DNA from: Planctomycetaceae bacterium
Lineage (GTDB): Bacteria > Planctomycetota > Planctomycetia > Planctomycetales > Planctomycetaceae
NCBI GenBank assembly: GCA_029243145.1
Contig: JAQWSQ010000017.1
Coordinates: 27,849-91,848, forward strand
Reading direction: 5' to 3'
DNA length: 64,000 nucleotides
This document shows, in pieces, positions 55,918 through 64,000 of the stretch (positions are counted from its first letter, which is position 1; the number at the start of each line of letters is the position of its first letter). Below the pieces are notes generated by a model that saw only the letters and a program-made list of their open reading frames with translations, was not told the origin of the DNA and searched no databases. A program made the position numbers and the translations under genes.

Positions 55918-56220
55918 ATGCATATTATCGAAGGCGAAATCAGCTATGACTTGGTGATGGAAGAAAACATGGATTTTATTGAGGGGGCATATCGTCTCCC
56001 CGGCGGAGTATGGGAAGTATTTGTCACGAAGACTTGGCATGTGACCCAGTTGGAAATCAAACCTGCGACTTGGGAAAATGGATCTACAGGAATAATCATC
56101 CAATTTCCTCTGGAAGAGCGATCTCTCAATAAAAATTCTATTGAAGAGTTAATGTCAGACTATTTTGACATTCAAATTTGGAAAGAGGTCAGTGGTCCCG
56201 ACTCAATGCAGCTTAGATGA
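55918..56220 (+). CDS. Unrecognised small protein
   Basis: 100 residues from an ATG at 55918. The composition is coherent (acidic, Trp- and Ile-containing, beta-rich look), and the segments 'GGVWEVFVTKTWHVTQLEI' and 'SIEELMSDYFDIQIWKE' look protein-like. No signal peptide, no motif and no clear ribosome site. It lies 94 bases after the broken VOC gene. Function unknown; a spurious frame cannot be excluded. Confidence 0.5.
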   Translation: MHIIEGEISYDLVMEENMDFIEGAYRLPGGVWEVFVTKTWHVTQLEIKPATWENGSTGIIIQFPLEERSLNKNSIEELMSDYFDIQIWKEVSGPDSMQLR

Positions 56221-56253
56221 ATCATCACATTGTTAGGGAATGATGCCAAAGCT

Positions 56254-56329
56254 GTAGGCTGGGGTCGTGACCCAGCACTCCAGTTCGATCTAAGCATCGC
56301 AGGTCAAGCTGGGACCAGTCCCAGCCTAC
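56254..56329. repeat. Inverted-repeat element
   Basis: Ten-base arms GTAGGCTGGG (56254-56263) and CCCAGCCTAC (56320-56329), with inner partial matches (GTGACCCAGC / GCTGGGACCAG). It looks like a dispersed non-coding repeat and lies between the small unknown gene and the aldolase-like gene. Confidence 0.65.
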
Positions 56330-56382
56330 AAACACTTCCCTAATTGCCAGTTGCTAATTCCTATTCTCCTAAATCCTAACGC

Positions 56383-57498
56383 CTATTGTATCTTCCCTCG
56401 CGCCGCCGTTGGCCAGACGATTTCCAATACGTCATTACGGAAGCCGTAAAAGTTTTCGTGCAGGATCGTGGTGAAGTCGTTGTAGCCGGGATACAGTTCG
56501 ATCTTGTCGCCGATCTTCAGGTCGCAGGCGTCGCCTTCGAGATCGACTTTGCAGTGCTCGGCAGAAAGAGCCACGATGGTGGCTCCATCGATTCCTTTGA
56601 CTGTCGGCATGAAAATATCCGGGTAGATCGTTTTTCGTCCGGTATCGAGAATGGCCCGTTCCAACACAGGTCGGCTGACAACACTTGCTAAAACTGTCAC
56701 CGCCGATTCCAGATCTGCGACGCAGCATTCTTCGAGATAGAACGGCTCGGCAAAGATACCGCCACCCGCTTGAAGTTCGGTCACACAATCGATGTCAGAG
56801 GTGATCTGATACGAGCCAGTGCCACCCGCAGAGACGATTTCGCAGTTCAGGCCGTGCTTGTCGAAGTCGTCTTTGGTCTTGGCGAGGATCTGCATTGCTG
56901 CACCGATCTTGGCTTTCTTTTCTTCCTGATCTTGGATTCGCAGCAAATGCCCTTCGTAGCCCATGATGCCGACCAGTTCGAGACCGGGGAGCTTGTCGAT
57001 GGCCTGAGCGAGTTCCAGGGTATCATTTCCTGGTTTGATGCCGACCCGTTCGAGTCCGATATCGACTTCCAGGATGGTTCGACATTTCACGCCGACTTCC
57101 ACGCAGATGCGGGACAGCATCTCGGCCTGAGTGTAATGATCGCAGGCAACAATGGGATCGGCGATTTTGCACAGCGCTGCGATTCGACGATGTTTCTTTT
57201 CGCCGATGATCATGTTGGCGATCAGGATATCGGTGATGCCGGCGAAAGCGAAGACTTCCGCTTCGGAGACCTTGGCACTGGTGACGCCGATGGCTCCCGC
57301 TTTGATTTGTTTCCAAGAGATGGCGGGAGTTTTATGACATTTGACGTGCGGCCTCCACTGTTTGCCACGCGTGGTCATGTAGGAGGCCATCTTTTCGATG
57401 TTCGACTCCATGATGTCGAGATCGATACAGAGGGCAGGGGTGTCGAGATCAAACTTGTTGGAACCAACGAGTGTTTGTGTCACGGGAGGACTTTCCAT
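56383..57498 (-). CDS. D-threonine aldolase-like, alanine-racemase-fold PLP enzyme
   Basis: 371 residues. The N-terminal alanine-racemase-type barrel starts 'KFDLDTPALCIDLDIMESNI' and carries the PLP lysine in 'RPHVKCHKT' (residues 49-57). Further pieces are 'LEVDIGLERVGIKPG' and 'EIVSAGGTGSYQ'. The C-terminal beta domain ('LSAEHCKVDLEGDACDLKIG', then 'IELYPGYNDFTTILHEN') binds the metal seen in the D-threonine aldolase / D-serine dehydratase group, with the His and Cys ligands visible. It probably cleaves or dehydrates a D-hydroxy amino acid. Confidence 0.88.
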   Translation of the reverse strand: MESPPVTQTLVGSNKFDLDTPALCIDLDIMESNIEKMASYMTTRGKQWRPHVKCHKTPAISWKQIKAGAIGVTSAKVSEAEVFAFAGITDILIANMIIGEKKHRRIAALCKIADPIVACDHYTQAEMLSRICVEVGVKCRTILEVDIGLERVGIKPGNDTLELAQAIDKLPGLELVGIMGYEGHLLRIQDQEEKKAKIGAAMQILAKTKDDFDKHGLNCEIVSAGGTGSYQITSDIDCVTELQAGGGIFAEPFYLEECCVADLESAVTVLASVVSRPVLERAILDTGRKTIYPDIFMPTVKGIDGATIVALSAEHCKVDLEGDACDLKIGDKIELYPGYNDFTTILHENFYGFRNDVLEIVWPTAARGKIQ

Positions 57499-57536
57499 TC
57501 AGCAAGTGGGATAAAACGCGAGGCGGGAATTTTAGA

Positions 57537-57675
57537 TGTCCTCCTCACCCCGGCCCTCTCCTCCAAAGGAAGAGAGGGTGGCATGCAGGTAGGATGAATT
57601 TCTATTTTCTTTCAATCTAATTCCTTCTCCTCCTTTGGAGGAGAAGGTGCCCGAAGGGCGGATGAGGAGGTTTTT
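57537..57675. repeat. Paired hairpins with C/T-rich arms
   Basis: A hairpin CCCTCTCCTCC / GGAAGAGAGGG (57554-57578, one mismatch) and a perfect 11-base stem CCTTCTCCTCC / GGAGGAGAAGG (57623-57647), both enclosed by outer arms CCTCCTCA (about 57540) and TGAGGAGG (about 57663-57670). It follows the phosphatase gene and carries no coding frame. It may serve as a rho-independent stop for the PhoD-like gene, since a T tract lies near its outer arm, but it resembles dispersed repeats. Confidence 0.55.
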
Positions 57676-57681
57676 TTTACT

Positions 57682-59172
57682 TTATTCCTTCACAGTCTTG
57701 TGTAACACCTTGCCGAGTTCGTCGTGCCAGGTGAATGTCAACTTGGGCTCTTCGTAGCCGCCAGCGATGTCGATCATCAGGAAACCGCCTGAGCGGGGAT
57801 CTTGCGAGTACGGCTGTTTGATCAAGCCTTTGGGGTCGGTCGATTTGGGATCACCGGGGCTGCGACCGAGTCGCGAATTGGCATCGACCAATGCTCCACA
57901 CGAGAATTCTTCCACACCTGAAGGATGGACCGCGTGATATTGCCAATGGCGGTCGCCGCAAACGACATAGAAATTTCTTTCCAACAATCCTTCTTCTTTC
58001 AGGAAGCTGAAGAACTCGCCCCGCTCGTGACGGAAGCCGTTGATGTTGGTGTGATTATCGAATTTGCGAAGATCGTCGGGTCCGACCATCGGAGTTGGCG
58101 AGATGAGAAGTTTGAATTTGGCGTCGCTAGCGGCGAGTGTCCTCTTCAGCCAGGCTTTTTGTTTCTTGCCCCAAATCGTTTTCTGGGGGCCGTCTTCCAT
58201 CGCGTTGGGACTGCGATACATCCGGTTCTCGGGAAACCAGATTTGCAGATCTTTGGTCACACGATGAGTCCGGTAAGTCAATGCTTCGTCGTCATCGTGT
58301 GCCGAGACCGGCAACTGTTCCAACATCATCTCACGCCCCTGAGCCGGAGTGGGAAGATAATCTCCCGAATTGTCGCCATCGTCGATACGGTAATCATGAT
58401 CGTCGATCATCCAGTAGGTCGGCACTTTCGCGAACAGATCTTTGTAGCGTGGTTGCATAAATTGTTCGTGCCATTTCTGACGCAACTCGGGAATTGTTTC
58501 CGCACGTGGCTTGTCGGGCGTATCGTAATAGACGTTGTCACCCGTGCCGACAAAGAAGTCGGGCTGCTGTTTTAAGATGCTGGCGAGAGACGGATAGCCG
58601 AGATGTTTATCGGGACCAGCGTAAGGTTGAGGAAGTTTGGTATTGTTCTCTTCAAGGTGCTGTTTCTTATCGATGCGATCATCGCCGTGAAACTTGGCGT
58701 AATTCATTCCGGTGACGACGACAAATTTGACGGCGGCCGATTTCTTCGCACCCGGCAATGTTTTGAACTCGGCCATCGGTCCCGGTTGCAGGTTCTTGGC
58801 ATCGGGACCGATTTTCGTGGTGCAGATGTATTGGGATCCCGGCTTCAATTTTGAGAACACAGCACGCGAGATAAAGTCGTGTGCTTCAGTAGCCGGCACA
58901 AGTTGGACACTCGGTGCAGCATTCGATTTGTTTTTGGTTGTTAACGTGAACTCGACGACACCCGGCGTTCCTGGGAGATCCCGGTCAACCAGTTTGTCGG
59001 TGGTTGATAAGCGAACTTGGATATAAGCCGACCGAGGAGTCACTTCACCCACCATGATCCCCATACTGGCCATGGGCTTGCCAGCCGAGATATGAGTTGC
59101 GGTGCAGTCTTCGGCGAAGGTTGTCGAATTCAGTATGGCAAAAGCGAGTGTAAGCAGAATTATCAATCGCAT
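57682..59172 (-). CDS. Secreted PhoD-like phosphatase/phosphodiesterase
   Basis: 496 residues from the ATG at 59172, at the start of a signal peptide ('[20 protein letters not shown]'). The PhoD metallophosphatase core has 'VTGMNYAKF', '[12 protein letters not shown]', '[16 protein letters not shown]' and '[12 protein letters not shown]', which place the metal ligands. A fibronectin-like N-terminal domain (about 30-135) precedes it. Family members are phosphatases or phospholipase D-like esterases released to the periplasm or surface. It is monocistronic. Confidence 0.92.
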   Translation of the reverse strand: MRLIILLTLAFAILNSTTFAEDCTATHISAGKPMASMGIMVGEVTPRSAYIQVRLSTTDKLVDRDLPGTPGVVEFTLTTKNKSNAAPSVQLVPATEAHDFISRAVFSKLKPGSQYICTTKIGPDAKNLQPGPMAEFKTLPGAKKSAAVKFVVVTGMNYAKFHGDDRIDKKQHLEENNTKLPQPYAGPDKHLGYPSLASILKQQPDFFVGTGDNVYYDTPDKPRAETIPELRQKWHEQFMQPRYKDLFAKVPTYWMIDDHDYRIDDGDNSGDYLPTPAQGREMMLEQLPVSAHDDDEALTYRTHRVTKDLQIWFPENRMYRSPNAMEDGPQKTIWGKKQKAWLKRTLAASDAKFKLLISPTPMVGPDDLRKFDNHTNINGFRHERGEFFSFLKEEGLLERNFYVVCGDRHWQYHAVHPSGVEEFSCGALVDANSRLGRSPGDPKSTDPKGLIKQPYSQDPRSGGFLMIDIAGGYEEPKLTFTWHDELGKVLHKTVKE

Positions 59173-59601
59173 GAGTGTTCGGTCCCTATCTGGAATCGCA
59201 GTGTGCTGTGGAATTGAGGAAAGCTCAGAGTAATCGGATTTTATGAAGGAATCCAATCGGGGATTTAACGTCCAAAGATTCGTGATGGGAAGGCTTCCGC
59301 TGAAATAGGCTGTTGTCTTTGGAGTGAGGTCTGGGCAAATGAGTCATCTCGCTCCCGATGATGGGGGCTGGTTGTTCCTGTTTGGTGATTATTTGCCTCT
59401 TTTGAAGGACGAAAATCTCATTCATAACCGCGAAAAAACAAATCTCACGAAAAATGTTGTTATTTTTCAACATTCGGGTGACCGGGTGACCGGGTGACCG
59501 GGTGAGCTGAGTATCGTTCATTAGTTGTCTCTTGATAAAAAATCGATATTTTGCCTCTCAAGGCGGACAGGACAGACCGAGAAAGGAAGAAAAATGTCGA
59601 A
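59173..59601. other. Intergenic region with a tandem GGGTGACC repeat
   Basis: About 430 bases. Nearly four copies of the octamer GGGTGACC lie at 59476-59505. A short frame at 59594-59692 has a strong AAGGAAG site but no recognisable sequence. Otherwise I see nothing. Confidence 0.5.
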
Positions 59602-59712
59602 ATGGATCGCAACACCGGTTACGATGACTGCGAAGAAACATGGTGGCCTTCGTCAGTGCCACCGAATTTTCCATCTGGGAAATCCCGGATAATAATTGTT
59701 TTCCCAAGGTAG
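59602..59712 (+). CDS. Possible small protein (36 residues)
   Basis: From an ATG at 59602, 36 codons rich in Trp, Pro and Ser ('YDDCEETWWPSSVPPNFPSG'). It stops six bases before the next small gene. GAAGAAAAATG lies upstream. The Trp/Pro pattern looks protein-like, but a second frame (59594-59692) overlaps it and neither matches anything known. Confidence 0.3.
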   Translation: MDRNTGYDDCEETWWPSSVPPNFPSGKSRIIIVFPR

Positions 59713-59718
59713 GAATGG

Positions 59719-59913
59719 ATGAGAAAAGCTATTGTGGTTAAATTGGACGTTAATGACCTGAGCGGTCGAAACAGAGCCAAATCTAGCGAGGAAGCACTCA
59801 GTGAGTTGAATCAGCACCTAGCAGAAGGTTGGCAAGTGGTAAATTCATGTCCCATGAGTGGAACGAGTCACAAAATGCATTCCGTAGGAATCATTATCTT
59901 GGAGAAAAACTGA
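59719..59913 (+). CDS. Small conserved-looking protein (DUF4177-like pattern)
   Basis: 64 residues from the ATG at 59719 with AGGTAGGA just upstream. The central 'LSELNQHLAEGWQVVNSCPM' resembles the Gly-Trp-Glu-Leu/Val motif of DUF4177-type proteins, and the end 'VGIIILEKN' fits a final beta-strand. No signal peptide or catalytic residues. The function of that family is unknown. It is upstream of the beta-propeller-like gene by 105 bases. Confidence 0.55.
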   Translation: MRKAIVVKLDVNDLSGRNRAKSSEEALSELNQHLAEGWQVVNSCPMSGTSHKMHSVGIIILEKN

Positions 59914-60018
59914 AACGCGTAAACAAGACGTTGAGGCTCAGGTAATGCTTTGCCCTGAATGCAGAGCAGAGTACGTAGAAACAGCGTTAAACGCTGAATT
60001 TGGATCGAACCTTTACTG

Positions 60019-61275
60019 GTGGACGACACGCGAACGAGCGCTGAATTCTTCGTCGACTCTGCGGGAAATCGATTGATCGGCAACAGCTCCCCGTGGCATG
60101 CAACGGGAATTATTTGGGGACCAAAAATTGGAACCACCGATTTGGCCTCGTTCTTCCCTGAGCCTTTTCGAATCGACTATCGGGATATTTCCTCTTCATT
60201 GAGGCTTGCTTGTGGCTCAACCGGAAAGTTCAGCCAACCTGGTGACGAGATCCAGAGAGAGGCAGTCCTCGTTTCAGCTAGTTCTGCTCCCTCGGATGAT
60301 TCGGTTTTGCGTCTTGGTGTTCTGGCACACGAAGATTTACAAGCTGATCCCGACAAAGGTGAGCTCAGGTATCAAAATTCCTGGGCGCATCGAATCAGTC
60401 AAGATGGCAAAGTGGTGATCGGTTTCTCTCTCACACATGTAGTGCCAGGAAGTGGTGGCGATTTTCGCCAGCGTATCGAACTATTTCGTTGGACCGCCGA
60501 AACGGGAATGATTGGACTCGGTCTCATGCCGGGCCAAACTGATCACAACCTCTTTCAATACCTCGAAGTGACAGATATTGGGCAGAACGGTTCGGTGTCG
60601 TGTGGCATCGCCGACATGACTTTCAATGGAGTCACCAAGAGATACCCTTGGCTGTGGACCGAGGAAGAGGGTCTCGAATATAAATCACCGCATGGCCCGA
60701 TTTGGACGGCATCCCATGGCGCTCCCAAAATTTCACAAAATGGAAAGTCCCTCGCTGGAAATCTGACGACTCCAATCAGTCCCGTGAAGCAAGATTGTTT
60801 CGGGTCCGATGTTGTCGTCGAAACTGGATACCTCTGGGATCTGACACAAAACAATCGAGAAGGATTGAGGTGGATTCCAACAACCGAAGAAGAAGTTCGT
60901 GTGAGAATTGCTGATGTGTCGAATGATGGTGCGCTTCTGGCGACTGCTGAAAGATTATGCGAGTTCGAACTCGGAGGGCCTCCCATTCCTGTACCTCCGA
61001 CGCTTAGAGAGTTCTTTCATTGGAAGCCCGAAGGTGAGCGAATTGACTTAGTTAATTTGGTAGAGCCGTTATTCGATGGAGAACGAGAAGGGTGGCGGAT
61101 GTTTAGCGTCCTCGATTTATCTGATGAAGGCTCTCTGTATCCCACGTCACCCGGCAGCGACACGTTGAAAAATCGCGTTCGTCTTAGTGGTTGGGCCGGT
61201 GATCGGCTCGATGGAAATCGGTCCGTCACGTTTGTCCTTGACTTGACACAACTGTTGGAAAATCAATCGCAGTAG
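60019..61275 (+). CDS. HAF/beta-propeller-like repeat protein, start uncertain
   Basis: 418 codons from a GTG at 60019, the only usual start codon after an upstream stop at 59995. The protein has three or four strand-rich repeats ending in Ser/Gly-Asn/Asp-Gly: 'DIGQNGSVSCGIADM', 'KISQNGKSLAGNLT' and 'DVSNDGALLATAER'. Each is preceded by a Trp/Thr-Glu strand such as 'RWTAETGMIGLG' or 'WLWTEEEGLEYK'. This is the look of extracellular HAF repeats of beta-propellers. There is no signal peptide, so the 5' part may be lost. An overlapping 43-codon frame at 59945-60076 carries one CPEC pair. Confidence 0.6.
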   Translation: MDDTRTSAEFFVDSAGNRLIGNSSPWHATGIIWGPKIGTTDLASFFPEPFRIDYRDISSSLRLACGSTGKFSQPGDEIQREAVLVSASSAPSDDSVLRLGVLAHEDLQADPDKGELRYQNSWAHRISQDGKVVIGFSLTHVVPGSGGDFRQRIELFRWTAETGMIGLGLMPGQTDHNLFQYLEVTDIGQNGSVSCGIADMTFNGVTKRYPWLWTEEEGLEYKSPHGPIWTASHGAPKISQNGKSLAGNLTTPISPVKQDCFGSDVVVETGYLWDLTQNNREGLRWIPTTEEEVRVRIADVSNDGALLATAERLCEFELGGPPIPVPPTLREFFHWKPEGERIDLVNLVEPLFDGEREGWRMFSVLDLSDEGSLYPTSPGSDTLKNRVRLSGWAGDRLDGNRSVTFVLDLTQLLENQSQ

Positions 61276-61309
61276 GATTAAGTATTTCGATGGGCTGCAC
61301 AGCCAGAAC

Positions 61310-61909
61310 TCAGGACTTCAACAGTTTCTCCGAGTCGCGGCCCATACGTTCGCAGATGGCGGCTGTTTCATTGAAGTCGACTTCCAACGGTGAAACCTGT
61401 TCCGGTTTGACCATCGCCACGCTGCCGTTCCACGGGTCGGGAGCACCGGGCAGAAAGACGATCACCAAGCCATCTTCAGTGCGGCCCGATTCGTACCCGA
61501 TCTGAATGCGGTCCTGCAATTCGATGCGAATCGGTTTCAAAGAGGGTGTCGCAGAGTCTCCGCCAATGTTGCCCGCCAAGATGTCTTTATAGATGGCGTA
61601 CTTGGGGAACATCATCGTGAGTTGACGTTCGACGGTTTTGGTAAAGCGTCTCGCGAATGCTCGACGAGCTGCGATACCGGCGAGAAAGCAAAGACAGATC
61701 AGAATTCCCAACGCCATCAAAAACAGAATCGCAATACCGCTCGCTGTGCTGACCGGGATCATCTCCTTGAGTGGCTCGTAAATGACGATCACTAACGAGT
61801 ACACATACCCGAGGATGCCTCCGATGACGGCGAGAGGCAACAAAAACAACAAACCGCCGATGGCCGTCGTTCTCAGGAATCGCCAAGATTCGTTCACCTG
61901 TTGTTTCAT
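61310..61909 (-). CDS. DUF502 family membrane protein
   Basis: 199 residues with two membrane helices (about 14-36 and 52-75), the second reading 'GIAILFLMALGILICLCFLAG'. The cytoplasmic or periplasmic tail has the family pieces 'YAIYKDILAGN', 'GYESGRTEDGLVIVFLPGAP' and 'WNGSVAMVKPEQVSPLE'. Function unknown. It is convergent with the beta-propeller-like gene and followed upstream by a REP pair. Confidence 0.85.
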   Translation of the reverse strand: MKQQVNESWRFLRTTAIGGLLFLLPLAVIGGILGYVYSLVIVIYEPLKEMIPVSTASGIAILFLMALGILICLCFLAGIAARRAFARRFTKTVERQLTMMFPKYAIYKDILAGNIGGDSATPSLKPIRIELQDRIQIGYESGRTEDGLVIVFLPGAPDPWNGSVAMVKPEQVSPLEVDFNETAAICERMGRDSEKLLKS

Positions 61910-61963
61910 GGTTGATCCATCAATGTGGCTGGCTGGGCCGGTCCTGCACGATTAATGTTTGAT

Positions 61964-61990
61964 AGCCGTAGTGCGCAAGCACTGCGGGCT
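61964..61990 (+). repeat. REP-type hairpin, copy 6
   Basis: AGCC head, stem AGTGC / GCACT around GCAA, and a GGGC tail. It faces copy 7 in opposite orientation 40 bases away. Confidence 0.75.
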
Positions 61991-62030
61991 CGTACAAATT
62001 ACTTTCGACGGACGATCGCTCTTGAACCGG

Positions 62031-62056
62031 CCCCCGCTGCTTGCGCAGCAGGGCTA
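62031..62056 (-). repeat. REP-type hairpin, copy 7 (inverted)
   Basis: Stem GCTGC / GCAGC around TTGC; on the minus strand AGCC is at the head and GGGG at the tail, as in the rest of the family. It lies just after the stop of the TerC gene. Confidence 0.75.
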
Positions 62057-62077
62057 TGGAGTTCACTCTTAAGATGC

Positions 62078-62833
62078 TCAAGACTCTTCTGGATTCGCAT
62101 CGAGCGATTCGTGAAATTTGACGGCTGCTTTTTTCGACTTTCGTATTTTGAGGTTCAGCAGCTCGACGAATATACTGAAGCCCATGGCGAAGTAGATGTA
62201 TCCTTTATTGATATGCTGACCGAATCCATCGGCAATCAATGTGACACCGATCAGCAGTAAAAAACTGAGGGCCAGCATTTTGACGGTCGGATGACGTTCG
62301 ACAAAGCAGGCAATCGGTCCCGCTGAGACCAACATCACCAAGACTGCCACAATGACGGCGGCAATCATGACGGCAATTTCATCAACCATTGCCACGGCAG
62401 TGATTACCGAATCCAAAGAGAACACTAAATCAAGCAGCAGGATCTGAACGATAACACTGGCGAATGTCGCCTGGCCTTTGACTTCCGAACGGTCTTCCCC
62501 TTCCAGCTTATGGTGAATCTCGGTTGTGCTTTTCCCCACGAGGAAAATTCCCCCGATGATCAAGATCATATCTTTGCCGTTAAAGCCGTGGTCGAACAAG
62601 GAAAAGAGTTCTTTAGTCAATCCCATGATCCAACTGATCGCCAGCAGTAATAAAATTCGCGTGCCCATCGCCAGAATCAGCCCCAGGTTTCGAGCTTTGG
62701 ACTGTTGTTCTTTCGGCAGCTTACCAGAGAGGATCGAGATGAAGACGATGTTGTCGATGCCGAGGACAATTTCGAGACTCGTTAACGTGAGAAAGGCGAC
62801 CCAGTTTGTCGGGTTCGTCAATAATTCCATCAT
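62078..62833 (-). CDS. TerC-family integral membrane protein
   Basis: 251 residues, seven to eight hydrophobic helices. The two conserved acidic helix motifs 'LTSLEIVLGIDNIVF' and 'DLVFSLDSVITAVAM' are typical of TerC/Alx proteins. Family members export metals such as manganese or affect tellurite resistance. Between the motifs lies a short cytoplasmic loop with 'HHKLEGEDRSE'. Two adjacent ATGs (62833 and 62830) are possible starts. Confidence 0.92.
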   Translation of the reverse strand: MMELLTNPTNWVAFLTLTSLEIVLGIDNIVFISILSGKLPKEQQSKARNLGLILAMGTRILLLLAISWIMGLTKELFSLFDHGFNGKDMILIIGGIFLVGKSTTEIHHKLEGEDRSEVKGQATFASVIVQILLLDLVFSLDSVITAVAMVDEIAVMIAAVIVAVLVMLVSAGPIACFVERHPTVKMLALSFLLLIGVTLIADGFGQHINKGYIYFAMGFSIFVELLNLKIRKSKKAAVKFHESLDANPEES

Positions 62834-62991
62834 GACAGGCGTTCTGATTCCAGAAAGAGAATTTGCGAGTGAGCACTGATGACATTGTAGCCAACACCCG
62901 AGTACGTTTCATGCGCACAATTGACCGATACGCACACAGAACGTGGATGGATCACGCAAATTTGTAGAGGACTGTAATGAAGAGTGATTTC

Positions 62992-63540
62992 TCACTCGTC
63001 CTCGGTTGTGGATTCTTTCTCAGGTTTTTCTTCCTCGGCAACCTCTCCGCCGGGTGGAGTGTCACCTTCGCCCGGCTCCACCATGCCGTCGTCATCTTCC
63101 TCTGTTTCCGGGATCATTTCCGGTTCCGGTTCTTCGGGTGGCTTAGAGGTCTCCACAAACAATAGCGTGCCATCGTCATCGAGGATCAGCTTCATCTTGT
63201 ATTCTTTGGCGAGGCTGAACCATTCCATAGTTCGTGATTTGCGGAGATTTCCCACTGGCTCTTCGTCAGAAACGGTCGGTCCAAATTTGAAATACGATTG
63301 AGCCGAGTCATAGGTCAACGCTTGGCTATCTTCGCCCGATTCGTCGATCTCTTTCATCTTTTGGGACAGGCCACTGAGCGTCTGATCGTAACCCAATTTT
63401 CCTCGTGCCTCGATTCCCACAATGATCAGACCAATGGCAATGGCTCCCCAAACAACCAGTTTTTCGAGAGGATTGCGGGACGGCTTTGCGGATGCCGTCT
63501 GAGAAGATGTGTTTGACGGCGTCTCAGTAGGATCGATCAT
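62992..63540 (-). CDS. Small single-pass membrane protein with acidic tail
   Basis: 182 residues. A Thr/Ser/Pro-rich leader is followed by one helix (about 28-46, 'LVVWGAIAIGLIIVGIEA') and a helical region with 'YDQTLSGLSQKMKEIDE'. The C-terminal tail (about 135-182) is Pro/Glu/Asp-rich and unstructured. I recognise no domain. GAGGG precedes the ATG. Function unknown. Confidence 0.7.
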   Translation of the reverse strand: MIDPTETPSNTSSQTASAKPSRNPLEKLVVWGAIAIGLIIVGIEARGKLGYDQTLSGLSQKMKEIDESGEDSQALTYDSAQSYFKFGPTVSDEEPVGNLRKSRTMEWFSLAKEYKMKLILDDDGTLLFVETSKPPEEPEPEMIPETEEDDDGMVEPGEGDTPPGGEVAEEEKPEKESTTEDE

Positions 63541-64000
63541 TTCAGTGGCCCTCTTATAAATACGAGCATGGCGTTGGGTGAAAATGACCGCTCGATTATA
63601 CTCCTGCGGAAGTCCTCATGCAGCAAGATTTCTCCATTCATTTGGCCATTTGTGATCCCGGGAGTCGGGCTAGATCTTGGCTGCTGAGTCAGGTAATTAG
63701 AAAAGATCTGGAAATCCTGAGAAAATTTGCAGTCCAAGTGCGTTGACTTAGAACCTTATGCCGATAAAATCTGTCCTCCCCATATGGGGAACGCTGGGAA
63801 ACACTCTTTCCCCTCGCGTTATTTCAACGCGGGACACTGGCCGTTTACGGTTCAATGTGCGTTTTGATCTTTGGCAATTTGGTTGGTGGATAGATTGTGT
63901 GGCCCTTACAGGCTGGACGATTTGGGACAGCTTGCTGTCGCAAGGAATTCAGTCTGTGTTGAGTTTGTGAGGCCGGCGTGATGAGGACGGAAGGCAGCTT
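63541..64000. other. Unannotated end of window
   Basis: 460 bases. A 70-codon frame at 63758-63970 on the plus strand is Trp- and Ile-rich but has no ribosome site and no recognised pattern, so I do not call it. No repeat or RNA gene was seen. Confidence 0.3.

Noticed and set aside
59476..59505. CRISPR array
   Set aside because: The repeats are eight bases long and have no spacers; there are no cas genes.
59225..59521. 98-codon minus-strand frame covering the octamer repeat
   Set aside because: Its translation is driven by the tandem repeat and neighbouring non-coding sequence; no start signal or family pattern.
63758..63970. 70-codon Trp/Ile-rich frame at the window end
   Set aside because: No ribosome site or recognisable pattern; too weak to call without the downstream sequence.
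1..64000. tRNA, tmRNA, RNase P and SRP RNA genes
   Set aside because: I looked for T-loop motifs and the conserved cores of these RNAs in the intergenic regions and saw none; a covariance-model search would be decisive.

Overview
This window looks like a chromosomal segment of a planctomycete (Planctomycetota, probably Planctomycetales). The evidence is indirect but consistent: a Tad/Flp pilus operon whose ATPase carries a fused FHA domain, a secreted sulfatase, a PhoD-like phosphatase, a membrane-tethered squalene-cyclase-like protein, many proteins of a type typical of planctomycetes, moderate GC, loose Shine-Dalgarno use and frequent GTG/TTG starts. No rRNA, tRNA, CRISPR array or prophage was seen.

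Layout. 1-8450: the distal part of a Tad/Flp pilus operon (TadE-like pseudopilin candidate, unknown membrane protein, CpaB/RcpC-like, FHA-TadA/CpaF ATPase, TadB, TadC, FHA membrane protein), mostly with 1-4 base overlaps. 8436-17590: housekeeping genes (EamA permease, SEC-C/TPR protein, RibD, sulfatase, GAPDH with a clear terminator, a sugar nucleotidyltransferase-like protein). 17596-18230: a REP-associated tyrosine transposase broken by one stop codon and flanked by REP-type hairpins. 18259-25962: a Tat-exported sulfite-oxidase-like protein, an ATP-dependent zinc protease-like protein overlapping RimK, a membrane protein, an interrupted TPR protein and a TolC-like lipoprotein, the last divergent from the HlyD and RND pump genes (26252-30778). 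30909-36361: a CIA30-like secreted protein, a sensorless histidine kinase with an NtrC-type regulator, and the rpsO-pnp operon. 36741-44731: a broken secreted-protein gene, ftsH, then dxr overlapping rseP. 45158-54124: MBL hydrolase, pgi, a TonB-anchor/terpenoid-cyclase-fold protein, a lipase, a TlpA-like thioredoxin protein and an M3 oligopeptidase. 54125-64000: an accessory-looking stretch with repeats, two tiny secreted cysteine proteins, a broken glyoxalase, a D-threonine-aldolase-like enzyme, PhoD, a beta-propeller-like protein, DUF502, TerC and a small membrane protein.

The most unusual signals are four separate genes each cut by a single in-frame stop while the reading frame and domain register continue; a REP/RAYT family with covarying hairpin stems; a TonB-like Ser-x3-His membrane anchor fused to a squalene-cyclase-like domain; a tandem pair of small secreted proteins with symmetric four-cysteine spacing; and a 28-base duplication of the M3 peptidase 3' end flanking a repeat-rich insert.
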